IMG/VR virus record: IMGVR_UViG_3300022752_002410
Location: 1-64,000 of that record
Reading direction: 5' to 3' (one strand)
Origin: a virus
Length of the DNA stretch: 64,000 nucleotides
Part shown: one piece after another, positions 1-8,153 of the stretch
Numbering within the stretch: the first letter of the stretch is position 1
How the letters are laid out: every line of letters starts with the position of its first letter
Position numbers and translations under genes: made by a program
Notes under the pieces: generated by a model
The model's input: only the letters and a program-made list of their open reading frames with translations
Told to the model about the DNA's origin: nothing
The model's database searches: none

Positions 1-2
1 AT

Positions 3-92
3 ACAGTATCACAAAACCAAGACGGAAGTTATAGCCTACGATTCCCACGCTTCTTACGCTTCCGTGGATTTGAGGCAGGAGAAAAACTTTAA
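3..92 (+). CDS. C-terminal end of upstream gene, possibly ATP-dependent DNA ligase (partial)
   Basis: The only sensible reading frame at the left edge ends at TAA 90-92 and reads as 29 residues containing DGSYSLRFPRFLRFRGFE. The pattern S-(L/I)-R-F-P-R-F-(L/I)-R resembles the OB-fold end of ATP-dependent DNA ligases, which T4-like phages carry as gp30. Only this tail is visible, with no catalytic motif, so the identification is tentative. Confidence 0.4.
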   Translation, partial: TVSQNQDGSYSLRFPRFLRFRGFEAGEKL

Positions 93-106
93 ATCGTATT
101 TTATAG

Positions 107-136
107 TTAAATACATATATAAACATTTATAAGGAG
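107..136 (+). promoter_or_regulatory. Possible late promoter and Shine-Dalgarno of the BI-1-like gene
   Basis: TTAAATA at 107-113 resembles the T4 late element TATAAATA. AAGGAG at 131-136 is a strong ribosome binding site 7 bases before ATG 144. The promoter call rests only on the motif and its position. Confidence 0.3.
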
Positions 137-143
137 AAATCAT

Positions 144-842
144 ATGTTTGGTTCATCATACTTTGATACCAGTGTATCTTACCGTAGCGCCAGTGCTATT
201 AATGAGGCTATGGGTAGGGTATATATGCATATGGGTTTGGCCGTATTGACCTCTATGGTGGTCAGTATGTTAGTGGCCAGTAGCCCAGCACTAATGACTT
301 TTTTGTTTACTGGTGCTATGAAATGGGTCGTAATGTTTTTACCCTTAGTAGCAGTATTTGGCGTAGGATATGCTCTTGCTAATAACCCTCCAAAAGAACT
401 GGCTATTTTAATGTTACACGGTTTTGCCGCTATCATGGGCTTGAGTTTTGCTACAATATTCATAGTATTCAAGATTGGTAGCATTATCAGTGCCTTTATG
501 GGTGCGGCAGTTTTATTTGGAGTAATGAGTATATATGGGTACTTTACTAAGAGGAGTCTTGATAGTATTGGCAAGTTTATGGTTATTGGCCTTATTGCCC
601 TTATTATTGCCAGTATTATTAATATCTTTATTGGTAGTACCGCTTTTGGTATGGCTCTTAGTGCTTTGGCTATTATTATCTTTCTTGGATTGACTGCCTA
701 TGATACTCAACGTATTAGAGAGACTTTACAATATGATGATGCCAGCACTGCCGCAGAGATCAGTGGAGCATTGAGTTTATACTTAAACTTTATCAATATC
801 TTTTTAAGTCTATTAAATTTAACTGGAAGTAGAAACGAATGA
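144..842 (+). CDS. Bax inhibitor-1 (BI-1/YbhL/YccA)-like membrane protein
   Basis: This 232-residue protein has six to seven hydrophobic segments from about residue 30 to 228. Near its C-terminus it carries the BI-1 family signature GLTAYDTQRIRE followed by ALSLYLNFINIFLSLL. Length and layout match bacterial YbhL/YccA (about 235 residues). Family members sit in the inner membrane; some act as pH-sensitive calcium leak channels and YccA modulates FtsH proteolysis. AAGGAG 7 bases upstream fixes the start. It overlaps the next gene by four bases (ATGA). A phage copy might influence ion leak or membrane proteolysis during infection, but that role is inference. Confidence 0.85.
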   Translation: MFGSSYFDTSVSYRSASAINEAMGRVYMHMGLAVLTSMVVSMLVASSPALMTFLFTGAMKWVVMFLPLVAVFGVGYALANNPPKELAILMLHGFAAIMGLSFATIFIVFKIGSIISAFMGAAVLFGVMSIYGYFTKRSLDSIGKFMVIGLIALIIASIINIFIGSTAFGMALSALAIIIFLGLTAYDTQRIRETLQYDDASTAAEISGALSLYLNFINIFLSLLNLTGSRNE

Positions 843-1282
843 ACACGTTGAGAGAATATATCAACATTGTAGAAGGTATGGCCATTACTGATGCTTGGTT
901 TAAGGATGGCGGGTTCAAATGCTACAAGCGGCCCGCCAAAGAAAAGTATCGAATTGCTGACGAACCTGGCGTTATTCAAACACTTGAGGGTCCGGTAAAA
1001 TACCCAGCAGGGTATTATATTATGACTGGACCAAAAGGAGAAGAATATCCTATTAGCCCAGAAAAATTCGCAGACCTAAAAGACGATTTAGGCAATGGTG
1101 TTTGCCAGCCCAAAAAGATTATCAAAATAGCAAAGGTGGCGGATCATTCCGGAACAGTTGACACAAGTTGGGGGGAGAAGTTACACTATAATCCTAAAGA
1201 AGATATTATTGTTAGGCACGGTGAAAATGACTATGGTGTTGTTAAACAGGACATTTTTGATAAAACTTACGAGAGGGTATGA
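839..1282 (+). CDS. Hypothetical protein with capsid-targeting-like N-terminus
   Basis: This 147-residue protein has no recognised fold. Its first residues, MNTLREYINIVE followed by G, match the short N-terminal tag shared by about a dozen proteins of the 39.5-51.7 kb cluster and end in I-V-E, an (I/L)-x-E site of the T4 gp21 protease type. The rest is soluble, with PAGYYIMTGPKGEEYPI and a C-terminal NDYGVV stretch. It overlaps both neighbours by ATGA-type junctions. It may be packaged in the head like the cluster proteins although it is encoded far from them; that is inference. Confidence 0.6.
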   Translation: MNTLREYINIVEGMAITDAWFKDGGFKCYKRPAKEKYRIADEPGVIQTLEGPVKYPAGYYIMTGPKGEEYPISPEKFADLKDDLGNGVCQPKKIIKIAKVADHSGTVDTSWGEKLHYNPKEDIIVRHGENDYGVVKQDIFDKTYERV

Positions 1283-2133
1283 TGGGCTTTAGAAGTGAAT
1301 ATTGGAGTTGTAGTCCCTTCGCAGATTGGCTTCGCGGTACGCCAAAACCCAGTGCGGGTACTAGCGAACAATGGGATGCTTGGAATAAGGCTGCTGAAAC
1401 TAAGCATCCTATTCGTTATTGGCTGGCTGAAGAAGCATTGGACCGAATACAAAAATTCATCAAATGGCCCTTGGATCGACTATATGACATTAAGTACTAT
1501 ATTAATAATCGTTGGGTCACTAGGACTCATAGTCTCACTGCTCATCCACGTGATATTAAACCGGGTGCCTGGTGCGACGTGGGCAACCGCTTTTTACCTT
1601 GTCTGTTTAATGAGCTCGTTGACTTTGTAGAAGTTGAACTAGCCTGGTGGCACATTGCTTGGGAAGGCAAAGAAGAAAGAGCCAAATATAACGCACCATT
1701 TTATGCCACTGGTTGGTTCCGTTGGCGCACTTGGCGTTGTCCACAAGCAGGTTTGGATAACTTGGCTTGGCAAAGTAGTCTCATTGCCAAAGAGGATTAT
1801 GGACTTGCTCCTGGTGACAAGGGCTATGGAGAACCTACTCATCAAGCCCTAGGCGCTATGGAAGTATTGGCTCTGTACAAATGGTGGAAGGAAGTTTATC
1901 CAAACCGTCCAGATCCACACGATGCCAGTGGCTGGAGGGAATATTGCAATCGTCAACGTGAAATGAACAAAGAACTTGGTATCAGTTTCTTCAGTGAAAA
2001 CGGTGACAAGGAACTAGCCAAACTGCGAGACAAGGCACTTAAACTAAGCACCAAAATCGAACAACAATACGAACGAGAAAATGAGCAGATGATGATTCGT
2101 CTTATCAAAGTACGCCATAAACTTTGGACCTAG
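1279..2133 (+). CDS. Conserved phage hypothetical protein, Trp-rich
   Basis: This 284-residue soluble protein is very rich in Trp and Tyr, for example WWHIAWEGKEE and FRWRTWRCPQAG. Its basic, partly coiled-coil C-terminus spans about residues 225-284. I cannot assign a function. It begins at ATGATG, overlapping the stop of the preceding gene, and is followed directly by the nucleotidyltransferase gene, so it is probably co-transcribed. Confidence 0.6.
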   Translation: MMGFRSEYWSCSPFADWLRGTPKPSAGTSEQWDAWNKAAETKHPIRYWLAEEALDRIQKFIKWPLDRLYDIKYYINNRWVTRTHSLTAHPRDIKPGAWCDVGNRFLPCLFNELVDFVEVELAWWHIAWEGKEERAKYNAPFYATGWFRWRTWRCPQAGLDNLAWQSSLIAKEDYGLAPGDKGYGEPTHQALGAMEVLALYKWWKEVYPNRPDPHDASGWREYCNRQREMNKELGISFFSENGDKELAKLRDKALKLSTKIEQQYERENEQMMIRLIKVRHKLWT

Positions 2134-2135
2134 TA

Positions 2136-2540
2136 TTGGTTAAGATACTTTTGAATGGATGCTTTGATCTTTTACACCCGGGTCACATCCAACTTTTTGA
2201 ACATTGTAGCCGATATCCAGATAGGCACGTAAAGGTTCTCATAGACAGTGATCGGAGAATAAAAGAACACAAGGGTGAATCTAGGCCAATCATCAACCAA
2301 GATAGTAGGGCCTATATGATACGCAGTTTAAAATGGGTAGATAATGTTATAATATTCGACACCGATGTTCAACTTATCACTCTGATTGCCAGTTATCAAC
2401 CTGACATTATGATCAAAGGATCTGAATATAAAGATAAAATGATCATAGGTGAATCATATTGTAAGCAAGTTGTCTTTATAGATACAGATGAAAACTATTC
2501 CACCTCCAAAATCATTTCGAGTATTATTAATAGGGGATAG
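2136..2540 (+). CDS. HldE C-domain-like (RfaE2/HldC) nucleotidyltransferase
   Basis: This protein of about 134 residues carries the cytidylyltransferase-fold signature NGCFDLLHPGHIQLFEHC (the HxGH motif) near the start and YSTSKIISSI at the end, equivalent to the ISTT/STS motif. That is the layout of the adenylyltransferase half of HldE, which makes ADP-heptose from heptose-1-phosphate, and of glycerol-3-phosphate cytidylyltransferases. There is no ATG; TTG at 2136 (MVKILLNGC) just after the upstream stop is preferred over TTG 2124. The following gene encodes the matching kinase half and overlaps by 53 bases, which supports the HldE reading. Confidence 0.75.
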   Translation: MVKILLNGCFDLLHPGHIQLFEHCSRYPDRHVKVLIDSDRRIKEHKGESRPIINQDSRAYMIRSLKWVDNVIIFDTDVQLITLIASYQPDIMIKGSEYKDKMIIGESYCKQVVFIDTDENYSTSKIISSIINRG

Positions 2541-3252
2541 TTGTACAGACAGATATGTTTATGGCAGTGTAAAACGTATCAGCCCAGAAGCCCCCATTCC
2601 TATACTAGCCACTGATAGAGAAGTCAGTAAGCCCGGAATGTGTTTGAACGTTGAGGCAAACTTGATTAACTTGGGCTGTCAAGTAACTACGCTGACCAAT
2701 ACACAGAAGATTACCAAAACTAGGTTTATTGACAGCCGAGGATATCAACTGCTTAGGGTGGATGATGAACCCGTCCTTGATCCTTGGTGTGGTAGTTTGC
2801 CCAAGCTCACTGGAATAGATGCTGTGGTCATAAGTGATTACAACAAGGGATTTTTAACCTATGAGGCTATGGAACATATCATAGCCTCATTCCCTGGGCC
2901 CGTATTTATTGATACTAAAAAACAGGATTTGGCTAGGTTTGAAGGAGCCTATGTCAAAATCAATAAGGATGAATACCTACAGGCTCGAAGTTTGAACTCA
3001 AACTTGATAGTAACTTTGGGTAAAGATGGAGCCCAATATCAAAACACCTTATACCCAACCAAGGATATCGAACTCACAGATGTATGTGGGGCAGGGGACA
3101 CATTTTTGGCTGCTCTATGCTATGCGTTTTTGGCTACAAATGACCTCGCAAAGAGCATTGAGTTTGCCAATTCAGCAGCCAGTGTGACTGTACAACACCT
3201 TGGAAACTATGCTCCTACGCTTGACGAAGTGCTTGACAACAGCCAAGAATGA
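2488..3252 (+). CDS. HldE N-domain-like (RfaE1) PfkB-family heptose kinase
   Basis: At 254 residues this is shorter than the roughly 318-residue E. coli kinase domain. It shows the RfaE signature RVLLIGDSCTDRY and RISPEAPIPIL near the N-terminus, and the PfkB catalytic motif DVCGAGDTFLAAL with its anion hole and catalytic Asp. The expected role is phosphorylation of D-glycero-D-manno-heptose-7-phosphate at position 1. The ATG at 2488 lies within the preceding nucleotidyltransferase gene, a 53-base overlap in another frame. In many bacteria the two activities form one HldE protein in the order kinase-transferase; here they are separate and reversed. Confidence 0.8.
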   Translation: MKTIPPPKSFRVLLIGDSCTDRYVYGSVKRISPEAPIPILATDREVSKPGMCLNVEANLINLGCQVTTLTNTQKITKTRFIDSRGYQLLRVDDEPVLDPWCGSLPKLTGIDAVVISDYNKGFLTYEAMEHIIASFPGPVFIDTKKQDLARFEGAYVKINKDEYLQARSLNSNLIVTLGKDGAQYQNTLYPTKDIELTDVCGAGDTFLAALCYAFLATNDLAKSIEFANSAASVTVQHLGNYAPTLDEVLDNSQE

Positions 3253-3261
3253 ATATATAAT
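3233..3261 (+). promoter_or_regulatory. Sigma70-type promoter (TTGACA-N17-TATAAT)
   Basis: Consensus TTGACA lies at 3233-3238 and consensus TATAAT at 3256-3261, separated by exactly 17 bases. It overlaps the end of the kinase gene and precedes ATG 3294, so host RNA polymerase would be expected to read the gene early. Confidence 0.75.
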
Positions 3262-3293
3262 AGTTGTATTGCGTAACACAACAGGAGTTAGAT

Positions 3294-4454
3294 ATGGCCC
3301 GTAGTAAGATTGCTAAAAAATTGGCTAGTGCCGCACCAAAGAAAGATAATTCTCCAACTTGGGATGGTCACGAAGATTGGACTGACGAGGATTTTAATCG
3401 TAAGTTTAGACTGGCCCTAGAATACTACAATTTGAACTTCAGCTCCAAAGACCTTAAACCAGTAGTGGTCAAATGGATGTCAGATAATGACTACAACAAG
3501 AAACAAATTCAGGCTTTCAAAGACACCAAAGATTGGCGCTGTCATATCACCATGGGTGGTATTGCCAGTTGTCTTACTCGCGGTATGCCATCTGTTAGGG
3601 AAGGCTTTAATAACGGGCGTAGCTCGGCTCTTTGGCTACGCAACGAAATCACCAAGGTCCTAATTGAGGGCAAGTTCGATGTGGTAAAAACAGAGGCTAA
3701 GGCGACAGGTCCTGTGATCAGTATTCAAGATCGGGTGCGTGATGCTAGCATGGCCATGACCGCAGAGATCGAAGAGGCTATCGAAAGTTGGCAAGTGGAT
3801 CCAAATAGTTTTGATCCCAAGGCTTTCAAAATCAGTAGCATCCTACGGGGCAAACAGGCTAAGCCCGCTCACGCACGTTTTATCCGTGAGTTCTATGCTC
3901 GTCAATTAGAAGAACTTGAGGAGTTATCCAGTGGTAAGGCGGACCCACAACTACGTGAAGCCTATAGTCATCGTAGCCGTAAGAATATTAATAAGTTAAT
4001 TGAGTTCTTACAAAGCATACAGACTGCTTGCCAAATGCTTAACCAAGAGGCCAAGGTCAATAAGAAACCACGCAAGCCCAAGGCTATTAGCAAGGAAAAA
4101 GTAGTAGCAAGACTCAAGTACAAAAAGACTGACGAGGCACTGAAGTTAGTCAGTATTAACCCTGCTGACATTATTGGTGCCAAAGAACTTTGGATCTATA
4201 ATACTAAGACCCGTAAATTGGGTAAGTATGTGGCCGCAGAGTTCGCAGAGTTGAGCATTAAAGGTACTAGCATCACTAACTTTAATGAGACTTTGAGTGT
4301 GCAAAAAACTGTGCGTAAGCCAGAGGACAAGCTCAAAGAGTTCAAAACTGCAGGTAAAGTGGCTCTACGCAAGTTCCTAGAGGACATTAACGCTGTAGAT
4401 ACCAAGATGAATGGCCGTATTAGTGAGGATACTATACTGTTAAAAGTAGCATAG
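3294..4454 (+). CDS. Conserved phage hypothetical protein
   Basis: This 386-residue soluble, Lys-rich protein has no motif I recognise. The start is ATG 3294 because AGGAG at 3283-3287 precedes it by six bases; an upstream in-frame start at 3264 lies too close to the promoter. The gene stands alone between a consensus sigma70-type promoter and a hairpin that may end the transcript. An early or middle role is inferred from the promoter only. The central part (residues about 150-260) is predicted helical and charged. Confidence 0.6.
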   Translation: MARSKIAKKLASAAPKKDNSPTWDGHEDWTDEDFNRKFRLALEYYNLNFSSKDLKPVVVKWMSDNDYNKKQIQAFKDTKDWRCHITMGGIASCLTRGMPSVREGFNNGRSSALWLRNEITKVLIEGKFDVVKTEAKATGPVISIQDRVRDASMAMTAEIEEAIESWQVDPNSFDPKAFKISSILRGKQAKPAHARFIREFYARQLEELEELSSGKADPQLREAYSHRSRKNINKLIEFLQSIQTACQMLNQEAKVNKKPRKPKAISKEKVVARLKYKKTDEALKLVSINPADIIGAKELWIYNTKTRKLGKYVAAEFAELSIKGTSITNFNETLSVQKTVRKPEDKLKEFKTAGKVALRKFLEDINAVDTKMNGRISEDTILLKVA

Positions 4455-4461
4455 ATTGATA

Positions 4462-4500
4462 GGGGTTTTGATGTTAAATTTTAATAAATATCAAAACCCC
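4462..4500 (+). terminator. Inverted repeat hairpin with late promoter in its loop
   Basis: GGGGTTTTGAT (4462-4472) and ATCAAAACCCC (4490-4500) form a perfect 11-bp stem around a 17-base AT-rich loop, eight bases after the stop codon. There is no T-run after it, so it is not a textbook terminator. The loop contains AATAAATA (4483-4490), a T4-like late element 20 bases before ATG 4511. Confidence 0.6.
4483..4490 (+). promoter_or_regulatory. Late promoter element AATAAATA
   Basis: This is a T4-like late -10 element with one mismatch to TATAAATA, ending 20 bases before the structural gene at 4511. It lies in the loop and first arm base of the 4462-4500 inverted repeat. Confidence 0.5.
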
Positions 4501-4510
4501 AGGAAATCTT

Positions 4511-5932
4511 ATGAATCAACTACTCAGCATTGTCGATGACGCTATAGTAATTAAAAAACTCAGTGTGCAAACACTAGATGGGCCTACTCTTGTAACTGAT
4601 AATCTAACGGTACAGGGATCTTTAAAGGCTGAGGACTTAAAGGTTTCAGGCACTATAACTGTAGATACACTAAAAGTAAAAAACCTAGTAACACAACAGG
4701 AATCTGCTCCTAGTAAACGGGTGCAGGATTTTACTTTTTTAGGTAGAACTGATGACGATTTATACAATAAAGGACTAACCTACGCAGACGAAAACGGTAC
4801 TAAACAGTTTGTCTACAGAACAGGCAACAAGCTATGGAGTACAATGAACATTGAATTGAATAGAGACCTAGCCTATCAAATCAATGGTGTCACAGTGCTT
4901 AACCAAACTAGTCTTGGGCCCACTGTAACACAAAGTAGTTTAACAAGAATAGGCGATCTGCGTGAACTTAAAGTAAACGGTTATGTCAATTTTGATGATT
5001 GGGTATTCTTTAACCATAATATTAATAGATTAGGTATTAATACAGAGAGCCCAAATGGTACCCTAGGCATTGTTTTAGAAAATGCAGCTGAATTTATTGT
5101 TAATAATAACGAAGAACGAGTAGTCGTAGGAACTATCACCTCCAATGATCTAAACATAGTAACGGATAATACAGTAAGAATTCAAATAAAAAATACAGGT
5201 GAAACTGTTTTTGGAAATGAAAAATATAAAAATGCCAAGGTAAAAATTAATGGTATTTTAGAAGTTGATAAGATCATTACAGCAGGTGGAGATAAGGATC
5301 TATTACCTATCACTTATCGCACAACTGAACTGAGCAGTATACAGGGTACGGGATTTTTATGGCATCATGCAAATAAGAATCGTCAATTCACCTATAACCT
5401 AGATCCAGATAGAATATACAGTAGTGAAACAATTGACCTACATAAATCAAAATGGTACAGCATAGATGGCAGTTTAATTATCAGTAGAAGCACTATAGGC
5501 TCTTCGGTTACTGAAAGTAGTCTAGAAAAATTAGGTAAACTAAGAGAACTAGAAGTTGATGGAGTGGCCAAAATCAAAGTGCTAGAAGCAGATGAGGCTA
5601 GAATCACTCAACTAAAAACCAGCGATTCAATTAGTCTAAATGTTGATAATGAGAATGAATTAGTAATCAACAAGCAAGGACCTATTGTAATAGGTACAGA
5701 ATATAATACAGATAGAAATGTGGTCATAAATGGTCAAGTCAATATCGTAGGTGGTGTTAATATTAACAGTAAAAAAATATTTTTTGCCAGTGGTGCTCCT
5801 AGTTCTGGCAGATATTCCAAAGGTGATATTTGTTTTAATAGTAATCCTGAGGCTAGAGACTATGTAGGTTGGGTATGTTTAGAAGGTGGTACCCCAGGAC
5901 AATGGAACAAGTTTGGTGTAATTATACCATAA
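4511..5932 (+). CDS. Tail fibre or other virion surface protein with internal repeats
   Basis: This 473-residue protein is rich in beta-prone V/I/T/N residues. It has an internal duplication: a block near residues 120-165 (YQINGVTVLNQTSLGPTVTQ, then LRELKVNGY) recurs near residues 315-360 (YSIDGSLIISRSTIGSSVTE, then LRELEVDGV). The C-terminus ends WVCLEGGTPGQWNKFGVIIP, a tip-like ending common in tail-fibre-like proteins. Late promoter and AGGA precede ATG 4511. A tail fibre or baseplate decoration role is inferred. Confidence 0.6.
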   Translation: MNQLLSIVDDAIVIKKLSVQTLDGPTLVTDNLTVQGSLKAEDLKVSGTITVDTLKVKNLVTQQESAPSKRVQDFTFLGRTDDDLYNKGLTYADENGTKQFVYRTGNKLWSTMNIELNRDLAYQINGVTVLNQTSLGPTVTQSSLTRIGDLRELKVNGYVNFDDWVFFNHNINRLGINTESPNGTLGIVLENAAEFIVNNNEERVVVGTITSNDLNIVTDNTVRIQIKNTGETVFGNEKYKNAKVKINGILEVDKIITAGGDKDLLPITYRTTELSSIQGTGFLWHHANKNRQFTYNLDPDRIYSSETIDLHKSKWYSIDGSLIISRSTIGSSVTESSLEKLGKLRELEVDGVAKIKVLEADEARITQLKTSDSISLNVDNENELVINKQGPIVIGTEYNTDRNVVINGQVNIVGGVNINSKKIFFASGAPSSGRYSKGDICFNSNPEARDYVGWVCLEGGTPGQWNKFGVIIP

Positions 5933-5938
5933 AAATAC

Positions 5939-5966
5939 TTGACATTAAGCAGAATAAATATATAAT
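5939..5966 (+). promoter_or_regulatory. Sigma70-type promoter of queD (TTGACA-N16-TATAAT)
   Basis: TTGACA at 5939-5944 and TATAAT at 5961-5966 are separated by 16 bases. AATAAATA (5953-5960) overlaps as a possible late element. Transcription would begin near 5973, immediately before the AGAGG arm of the leader hairpin. Confidence 0.7.
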
Positions 5967-5972
5967 ATGTGT

Positions 5973-6048
5973 ATAGAGGACTAAGACGTTCAACCCTCTC
6001 TAAATACTCTGCATGTCATCACACTTACTCTAGAGGAGGAGGCAAGAG
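5973..6048 (+). promoter_or_regulatory. Structured leader of queD, possible translational switch
   Basis: CCTCT (5995-5999) can pair with AGAGG at 5975-5979 or with AGAGG at 6032-6036, which belongs to the very strong Shine-Dalgarno region AGAGGAGGAGG before ATG 6049. The two pairings exclude each other, a sequester/anti-sequester layout. The upstream hairpin followed by CTAAATACT is reminiscent of the short preQ1-I riboswitch, but the loop does not match its consensus well. Ligand and switching are speculative. Confidence 0.35.
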
Positions 6049-6525
6049 ATGGCTCGATATATTTCAACTAAAACATATAATCAACTTGGTCCTGTAGCAT
6101 ATCGTCAGTGGCGTGCTGATAGTCACTGTAGATTAATACATGGATACGCACTAAGCTTTCATTTTGAATTCGAATGTGATACGCTGGATGCACGTAACTG
6201 GTGTATGGACTTCGGTGGATTAAAAGATCTTAAATACAAATTAGAAGATTGGTTTGATCATACTCTGTTAGTGGCAGAAGATGATCCCCAAAAAGATGAT
6301 CTAGTAGAATTAGGTCGTAAAGGATTGGCCAAGATCACTATGGTAGAGAAAACAGGCTGTGAAGGTATAGCAGACTTTCTCTATGAATACGTAAACACTA
6401 TCTACTTACCCAGCTTTGGCCGGAGCGAGGCCGAACGTATTTGGTGCTGTCGAGTAGAAGTGCGTGAAACCAACAACAATATGGCCATGCGTGTAGGACA
6501 TAGGAGCGATAACGAATATGTTTAG
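6049..6525 (+). CDS. queD: QueD-like 6-carboxy-tetrahydropterin synthase
   Basis: This 158-residue T-fold protein has SHCRLIHGY (His26, Cys27, His31), WCMDFGGLKDLK, WFDHTLLV and a C-terminal VEVRET, matching the PTPS/QueD family (zinc-binding His, catalytic Cys, DFGDLK, DHxxL and closing Glu). QueD turns dihydroneopterin triphosphate into 6-carboxytetrahydropterin for preQ0 synthesis. The second His of the usual HGH is Tyr33 here, so one zinc ligand must come from elsewhere. Strong Shine-Dalgarno and its own promoter. A DpdA-like gene at 55915 gives a likely purpose: 7-deazaguanine in phage DNA. queE, queC and folE were not seen. Confidence 0.8.
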   Translation: MARYISTKTYNQLGPVAYRQWRADSHCRLIHGYALSFHFEFECDTLDARNWCMDFGGLKDLKYKLEDWFDHTLLVAEDDPQKDDLVELGRKGLAKITMVEKTGCEGIADFLYEYVNTIYLPSFGRSEAERIWCCRVEVRETNNNMAMRVGHRSDNEYV

Positions 6526-6531
6526 AATTAT

Positions 6532-7230
6532 ATGCTCAATGTCATCTGTGTAAAACACGGCACTAAGTATTCTGAATTTCACGTAAACAGACTGTACAAT
6601 ATGGTTAAAAGGCATGTAACAATGCCTTTTAATTTTGTATGCTTTACAGAAAATACTAAAGACTTAGACCCAAATATCAACACAATATCATTACCAACAA
6701 ATGATCAAATACAAGGTTGGTGGTGGAAAACTTATATCTTTAAAGAGGGACATTTTAAGCCAACGGATTTAAATCTCTTTTTTGATTTAGATATGGTAAT
6801 AATAAAGAATATAGATAAACTAATTTATTATGAACTAGGATATTTTGTTGGATTACAGGATGTTGGGCGTGTATTCAACAAATCTGATAAATTAGGTAGT
6901 GCAGTAATGCGCTGGTCTGGTACACAATTTTATAATATATGGACTACGATTGAAAAAAATCCTCATCTATTGAAAAAATATCCTGGAGGAGATCAAGATT
7001 ATATTTGGGATCTACATAAAGATAAGATATTATTTTTTCCAAAATTATGGATTCAAAGTTATAAGTGGGAAGTAAGAACTCAAAAAGAGTTAATTAGATT
7101 AGGCAATAAATGGATATTTAAAGATAAAGCAGATCCAAAAATAAATGAAGAAACAGCAGTACTAGCCTTCCATGGTACACCAGAAATGGAAGATGTGGAA
7201 GATAAAATCATAGTGGAGAATTGGAAGTGA
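6532..7230 (+). CDS. Glycosyltransferase, GT8-like
   Basis: This 232-residue protein carries WWWKTYIF and [14 protein letters not shown], in which Asp85-Leu-Asp87 is the DxD metal and nucleotide-sugar site of GT-A enzymes. [11 protein letters not shown] near residue 155 resembles the acceptor-side motif of GT8-like proteins, and the C-terminus has a conserved AFHGTP. It is probably cytosolic. The next genes encode a UDP-glucuronate decarboxylase and an SDR, so a phage glycan pathway is likely; the acceptor is unknown. Confidence 0.75.
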   Translation: MLNVICVKHGTKYSEFHVNRLYNMVKRHVTMPFNFVCFTENTKDLDPNINTISLPTNDQIQGWWWKTYIFKEGHFKPTDLNLFFDLDMVIIKNIDKLIYYELGYFVGLQDVGRVFNKSDKLGSAVMRWSGTQFYNIWTTIEKNPHLLKKYPGGDQDYIWDLHKDKILFFPKLWIQSYKWEVRTQKELIRLGNKWIFKDKADPKINEETAVLAFHGTPEMEDVEDKIIVENWK

Positions 7231-8153
7231 AAAAAATATTGGTAACAGGTGGTGCAGGATTCTTAGGCAGTCATTTGTGTAAACGATTACTGGATGAGGG
7301 TAATCACGTACTCTGTGTAGACAACTACTTTACAGGCAGTATTGAAAACATACGTGGTATGATGCTTAATCCATACTTTGAAGCAATGCGTCAGGATATT
7401 TGTATACCCTTATATGTAGAAGTAGATGAAATCTATAACCTAGCCTGTCCAGCAAGTCCCAAGTACTATCAATTAGATCCCATTCAAACAATGAAAACTA
7501 GTATATTGGGCACGTTTAATATGCTAGGACTGGCCAAACGTACGGGTGCAAAAATCTTACATACCAGCACTAGTGAAATATACGGTGACCCCAAGGTACA
7601 TCCACAAACAGAATCATATTGGGGTAATGTAAATCCTATTGGTATTCGTGCCTGTTATGATGAAGGTAAACGTGCCGCAGAAACTCTATGCTTTGACTAC
7701 AATAGAAAACACGGTGTGAATATCAAAGTAGTCAGAATATTCAATACCTATGGTCCACGTACTGGCGCAGATGATGGACGTGTGGTCAGTAATTTTATTA
7801 TACAGGCACTAAGAGGTGATCCAATTACTATATACGGTGATGGCAATCAAACTCGTAGTTTTTGCTATGTAGATGATATGATCAATGGATTGGTCTCAAT
7901 GATGCAGAGTAGTTTAACTGGACCTGTAAATTTGGGTAATCCTGGTGAATTTACTATTAAAGAATTGGCCATGATGGTATTGCGTTTGACACAGAGTTCA
8001 AGTAAAATAGTGTATAAAGACCTACCACAAGATGATCCACAACAGCGCAGACCAGATATCACTTTGGCTAGTGACAAGTTGTTTTGGGAACCTAAGGTAG
8101 ATTTGGAACAAGGTTTGAGAGAAACTATAGAATATTTTAGGACAAGAATATGA
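7227..8153 (+). CDS. UDP-glucuronate decarboxylase-like NAD-dependent epimerase (UXS)
   Basis: This 308-residue short-chain dehydrogenase has the NAD site [16 protein letters not shown] at the N-terminus, the UXS signature [15 protein letters not shown], the catalytic YDEGK (YxxxK) and [10 protein letters not shown]. These match UDP-xylose synthases, which decarboxylate UDP-glucuronate. GTG 7227 is chosen: GGAGAA at 7214-7219 precedes it and GTGA overlaps the upstream stop; TTG 7221 is the alternative. The product could feed the glycosyltransferases in this window. Confidence 0.85.
   Translation: MKKILVTGGAGFLGSHLCKRLLDEGNHVLCVDNYFTGSIENIRGMMLNPYFEAMRQDICIPLYVEVDEIYNLACPASPKYYQLDPIQTMKTSILGTFNMLGLAKRTGAKILHTSTSEIYGDPKVHPQTESYWGNVNPIGIRACYDEGKRAAETLCFDYNRKHGVNIKVVRIFNTYGPRTGADDGRVVSNFIIQALRGDPITIYGDGNQTRSFCYVDDMINGLVSMMQSSLTGPVNLGNPGEFTIKELAMMVLRLTQSSSKIVYKDLPQDDPQQRRPDITLASDKLFWEPKVDLEQGLRETIEYFRTRI

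Noticed and set aside
1295-1630. A 111-residue plus-strand open frame with hydrophobic segments
   Set aside because: It overlaps the 284-residue gene in another frame and has no start signal; a shadow.
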